A stretch of 64,000 nucleotides of DNA from Bacillota bacterium (GTDB lineage Bacteria > Bacillota > UBA4882 > UBA8346), in NCBI GenBank assembly GCA_023429995.1, contig JAEZCE010000077.1, forward strand, positions 1 through 64,000. The letters are read 5' to 3'. The notes under the pieces were generated by a model, which saw nothing but the letters and a program-made list of their open reading frames with translations, ran no database searches and had not been told where the DNA came from. Shown here in pieces: positions 61,387-64,000 of this stretch (the stretch's first letter is position 1; the number at the start of each line of letters is the position of its first letter). The position numbers were made by a program, and so were the translations under genes.

Positions 61387-62097
61387 ATGGAGATATACCC
61401 AAAAAGACAAAGACGGATCTATTTATTGATCAGTTGTATATTTTTATTGATTATCGTTTTTTTATTTGTCAATTATGGAAGTAAAATAATTTCGATTGTT
61501 AGTAATCCCGATCAGTTCCGAAAATTCTTGGCAGCTTATGGGTCAATGAGCGTTTTGGTTTTTATTTTGATGCAAATTATAGCAGTAATTTTAGCCCCTA
61601 TCCCCAGTGAATTATTGTTAATTGCCGGTGGGTATGTCTTTGGAGCATTTTTTGGTTTTGCTTATTCCATCATTGGAATTTTCCTCGGATCTTTCGTGGT
61701 ATTTTTTATTTCCAGGATTTTTGGGTATGGTTTAATCAAAACTTTGATACCGGAAAAACAATTCAATCGCTTCGCTTTTCTAGCCAAAACCCGAAAGTAT
61801 GAACTTGGGATTTTTTTGTTGTATTTAATTCCGGAAATACCGAAGGATATTCTAACCTATATTGTTGGGTTAACTCCGGTTAATCCGCTGCGTTTTATCA
61901 TGTTTTCCACTTTGGCCAGAATTCCTTGTGTAATCGGCTCTACCTATATAGGAGCCAATCTTCGGCAGCGGAACTATATACCGATCATTTTGATTTTAAT
62001 GGTTGTAGGGAGTTTTTTGATATGGGCGTATCTAAACCGGGAAAAAATTCTTGCCAGAATAAAGCCGTCATCCCACAAGGATGTCTCCGGGGAGTAG
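61387..62097 (+). CDS. TVP38/TMEM64 (DedA-like) membrane protein
   Basis: A 236-residue protein with a first helix (ISCIFLLIIVFLFVNYG), then a SNARE-associated/DedA-type core: AVILAPIPSELLLIAGGYVFGAFFGFAYSIIG, AFLAKTRKYELGIFLLYLIPEIPKDILTYIVGLT and FSTLARIPCVIGSTYIG. Family proteins are membrane proteins tied to lipid transport and envelope balance. Likely a monocistronic gene; start behind GGAG (61379), near the ATG at 61387. Confidence 0.87.
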   Translation: MEIYPKRQRRIYLLISCIFLLIIVFLFVNYGSKIISIVSNPDQFRKFLAAYGSMSVLVFILMQIIAVILAPIPSELLLIAGGYVFGAFFGFAYSIIGIFLGSFVVFFISRIFGYGLIKTLIPEKQFNRFAFLAKTRKYELGIFLLYLIPEIPKDILTYIVGLTPVNPLRFIMFSTLARIPCVIGSTYIGANLRQRNYIPIILILMVVGSFLIWAYLNREKILARIKPSSHKDVSGE

Positions 62098-62328
62098 CCA
62101 TCCCATAACGCGCAAAATCTCTGGGACAACCTCTTGTTTGAAGAAAAGATGAAAAAGGGTCAAGAAATGAAGGGTTGATAGGGTACTTTCATTTAAACTT
62201 TAAGGGGGGGAGAATTTTTAAAAAGATTTGGATTCCCTTATATTACTAAAGGATTTTTTGGCTTTCCAATCGAAATCATGCAATGAGAAACGAATATATT
62301 TTAAAAAAATTTCGATTGAGGTGCGCTG
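62098..62328. other. Intergenic, no feature seen
   Basis: Nothing recognisable. Probably carries a promoter for the small gene that follows. Confidence 0.4.
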
Positions 62329-62613
62329 ATGAATCGTTTGACGGATTTTCAAAAACGAATGATAGTCATAGGAATAGCGGCTTTTATGATATTGCTGGGA
62401 GTGGCCCAAGCCCTGATCAAAACGGACTTTTTTACCCAACATAAGCGATTAATCGACGAAGTAACGTTTGTATTAATGTTAATTGCGGCAGTTCTGCTTT
62501 TCAGTAAAAAAAAGCCTGCACCCGAAGAGCCGAAACCGGCCGATGGTGAAAACCAGACAGCCGATACGGAAAAAGCCCTTGAACAGACTCAAACTCAAAA
62601 TTCAAAGGAATAA
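62329..62613 (+). CDS. Small two-helix membrane protein, unknown
   Basis: 94 residues with two membrane helices (MIVIGIAAFMILLGVAQALI and VTFVLMLIAAVLLF) and a charged C-terminal tail rich in Glu, Lys and Gln. GAGGTGCGCTG site before ATG. Unknown function; a terminator follows. Confidence 0.7.
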   Translation: MNRLTDFQKRMIVIGIAAFMILLGVAQALIKTDFFTQHKRLIDEVTFVLMLIAAVLLFSKKKPAPEEPKPADGENQTADTEKALEQTQTQNSKE

Positions 62614-62621
62614 TGATTCTT

Positions 62622-62651
62622 AAAAGACTTTCTATAGAGGAAGTCTTTTTT
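62622..62651 (+). terminator. Terminator after the small membrane protein
   Basis: AAGACTT (62624-62630), loop TCTATAGAGG, AAGTCTT (62641-62647), then TTTT. Classic Rho-independent form. Confidence 0.75.
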
Positions 62652-62787
62652 GTTGGGTATTTGATATTTTCTTGCCGGAAGACCAATAATAAGGTTAGAA
62701 TTTATTAAGCGCCACTTCGGATCTTGGTTGATCTTTTAAAATAGGAGGCTAGTGCGGAGTTTGGAACACTTAACCGTGGAGATGATT

Positions 62788-63183
62788 ATGAATGAAACCC
62801 CGGGGGTCCGGCTTAACTCCTGGATACACGAAAATGTTATGACTACGCCGCCATTATTCGCATATACGGAAAAGGGCGGGGCGGAAATTTCCTATTTTCC
62901 CGGAGGATATGATCAAAGAATTGCCGTCAGCGATCGGGTTCTTGCCGAAAAAGTACCGGGATATTCGACCGATATTGCTGAAGCCTGGAAAGTCGTTGAG
63001 ACGATTAACTCAAGAGGTTGGCAGTTTTGCATTCGTCTGAACCAGGACGGACGGGTTATTGCGAAGAGTGGCCCTGAAAAATGCAATGCCAGTAATTTTT
63101 TTAACGATGGTCAATATTTTGAGACGGTTCCGGAGGCCATTTGCAAAGCCACTTTGCTTGGGATGCTGGAAACCCAAATTTAA
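62788..63183 (+). CDS. Phage ABA-sandwich-domain protein
   Basis: A 131-residue protein resembling the Phage_ABA_S domain: NETPGVRLNSWIHENVM, YSTDIAEAWKVVETI, and TVPEAICKATLLGML at the C-terminus. These small domains occur in phage and Bacillota genomes; the function is unknown. ATG 62788 with GGAG seven bases upstream; ATG 62782 and a GTG at 62752 are alternative starts. Confidence 0.72.
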   Translation: MNETPGVRLNSWIHENVMTTPPLFAYTEKGGAEISYFPGGYDQRIAVSDRVLAEKVPGYSTDIAEAWKVVETINSRGWQFCIRLNQDGRVIAKSGPEKCNASNFFNDGQYFETVPEAICKATLLGMLETQI

Positions 63184-63206
63184 GGGGCAGGTATTTCCGG
63201 GTAACG

Positions 63207-63254
63207 AGTAAAACGTTCTCTAAATAACTACTCAATGATTGTGAACGTTTTACT
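63207..63254. repeat. Perfect 12-bp inverted repeat
   Basis: AGTAAAACGTTC (63207-63218) and GAACGTTTTACT (63243-63254) around a 24-base loop, 23 bases after the stop at 63183. No T run follows, so it may be a transcript-stabilising hairpin or a protein-binding site. Confidence 0.5.
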
Positions 63255-63433
63255 TAAGTAGAGCGTATCTTCCCCATTTCTTATTGCCGTTTATTTACGA
63301 TACCCTCTACGAGTATTCAAACCTAAGTTGCCATAACCCAAAAGAAGGAATCGGCTATAGGTTGTAAAAGGGATTCTAATTTGCTATAATATTAACGTTC
63401 TTTGAATATAGTTTCAAAAATTGTTTTTTAAAT

Positions 63434-63509
63434 GGCCCTGTAGCTCAGAGGATAGAGCAGCGGTTTCCTAAACCGTGTGTCGGATGTTCGACTCATCTCA
63501 GGGCCGCCA
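63434..63509 (+). tRNA. tRNA-Arg (anticodon CCU)
   Basis: Acceptor GGCCCTG pairs with CAGGGCC, discriminator G, CCA encoded. D-arm GCTCAGAGGATAGAGC, anticodon stem GCGGT/ACCGT with loop TTCCTAA (anticodon CCU), T-arm GGATG-TTCGACT-CATCT. Confidence 0.96.
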
Positions 63510-63518
63510 TGAAAATTC

Positions 63519-63540
63519 CCAGCATAATGCTGGTTTTTTT
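63519..63540 (+). terminator. Terminator of tRNA-Arg
   Basis: CCAGC-ATAAT-GCTGG stem followed by seven T. Ends ten bases after the tRNA. Confidence 0.88.
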
Positions 63541-63576
63541 ATTTTAACGACCAACCCGGATGGTCGTTCATTTCGG

Positions 63577-64000
63577 TTAATCTAATTCAACCGCTTTTTT
63601 AAATTGAAAAGAGGTTTCGTTGATATTTATGGCATCGATTAACCATTGTTTTGTTTTAGTCTTAATTAGGGTAAATCTGACAAACCGGTCGGTGGTATCC
63701 CAGCATTCGTGAATGTAAACAGTATATCGTTGGTTCTTCTTATCCGTTTCCGGTAAAGATAGATCGTATCCGTTAAAGCTGCTCAAGTTATTGTCGTGAT
63801 AAGTTTTAGTTTTTCGCCATTTATAATTGAGAATGGGTGCTGAAAATATAGGCTCGACAAATTTATCCTGGCATTTTTTAGTCATCAAAGCCAATACTTG
63901 CTGGGCCTCAATCCGGGCCGAATTTTCGATTGTATTGTCCTTTTTTTTAATAAAACCAGTTCGAAAAGTATAAAAATGATTGACAACATTTATAATTGTT
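63577..64000 (-). CDS. Unknown protein, truncated at the window edge
   Basis: The minus-strand frame is open from the right edge to the stop at 63577-63579, giving at least 141 codons (the frame is open at its 5' end, so the start lies outside). Ends ...TVYIHECWDTTDRFVRFT and KTKQWLIDAINI. The final W-x-I-D-x-I block resembles NTF2/SnoaL-like and DUF lipoprotein domains, but I cannot name the family. Confidence 0.7.
   Translation of the reverse strand, partial: TIINVVNHFYTFRTGFIKKKDNTIENSARIEAQQVLALMTKKCQDKFVEPIFSAPILNYKWRKTKTYHDNNLSSFNGYDLSLPETDKKNQRYTVYIHECWDTTDRFVRFTLIKTKTKQWLIDAININETSFQFKKAVELD

Noticed and set aside
61120..61410. 96-codon minus frame inside the inverted-repeat element
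   Set aside because: No ribosome site, no familiar motif, and it overlaps the promoter region of the next gene.

Overview
The window looks like chromosomal DNA of an endospore-forming member of the Bacillota (Firmicutes). Evidence seen here: a complete GerA-type spore germinant receptor operon (47463-51614), a Spo0E-like phosphatase (29228-29446), strong GGAGG-type ribosome sites, and frequent TTG and GTG starts. A clostridial or Limnochordia-like lineage is plausible, but that is inference. No rRNA, CRISPR array or intact prophage is visible.

Layout. 0.3-4.5 kb: nitrogen and lysine block on the minus strand (amtB-PII; TrmB-type regulator-lysA; a second PII gene). 4.6-6.0 kb: an IS481-like element with a probably damaged transposase. 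6.3-17.3 kb: a YtfQ-YtfR-YtfT-YjfF-type sugar importer, then a sensing cassette (kinase-less sensor, stand-alone sugar-binding protein, YesM-like kinase, YesN-like response regulator). 17.4-20.6 kb: a divergent carB without carA. 20.7-21.3 kb: three tRNA genes and a tRNA-Ser fragment. 21.8-29.0 kb: a carbohydrate operon (ABC importer lacking an ATPase, two class II aldolases, an ADP-dependent sugar kinase relative, an RpiR regulator); its binding-protein gene carries an in-frame stop. 29.2-36.6 kb: an island bounded by two decayed copies of one regulator gene, holding a decayed actin-like gene, a radical SAM/SPASM gene and lysine genes (lysine 6-dehydrogenase-like, LysE-type exporter, ALDH7-type dehydrogenase). 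36.6-47.4 kb: a nucleoside region (LacI regulator, ECF transporter, uridine phosphorylase, phosphopentomutase, Crp/Fnr regulator, YjjI glycyl radical enzyme and YjjW activase). 47.5-51.6 kb: germinant receptor. 52.0-59.8 kb: a seven-gene operon of unknown product with two radical SAM enzymes, a GH26-like protein, an ABC-2 exporter and a DegT-type aminotransferase. 60-64 kb: PHP phosphoesterase, a 290-bp inverted-repeat element, TVP38-like membrane protein, small proteins, tRNA-Arg and a gene cut by the window edge.

How the genes work together. Several blocks pair uptake with sensing and catabolism: importer plus three-component sensing at 6-17 kb, importer plus ADP-kinase and aldolases at 22-29 kb, ECF nucleoside uptake plus phosphorolysis and DeoB at 38-44 kb. 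The strongest candidates for new biology are the 52-60 kb operon, the coupling of YjjI/YjjW to nucleoside genes, the ADP-kinase/twin aldolase operon, and the CarB-like protein whose second ATP-grasp domain has lost its metal ligands. Starts were chosen from ribosome sites; all family assignments rest on motif recognition by eye, without database searches.
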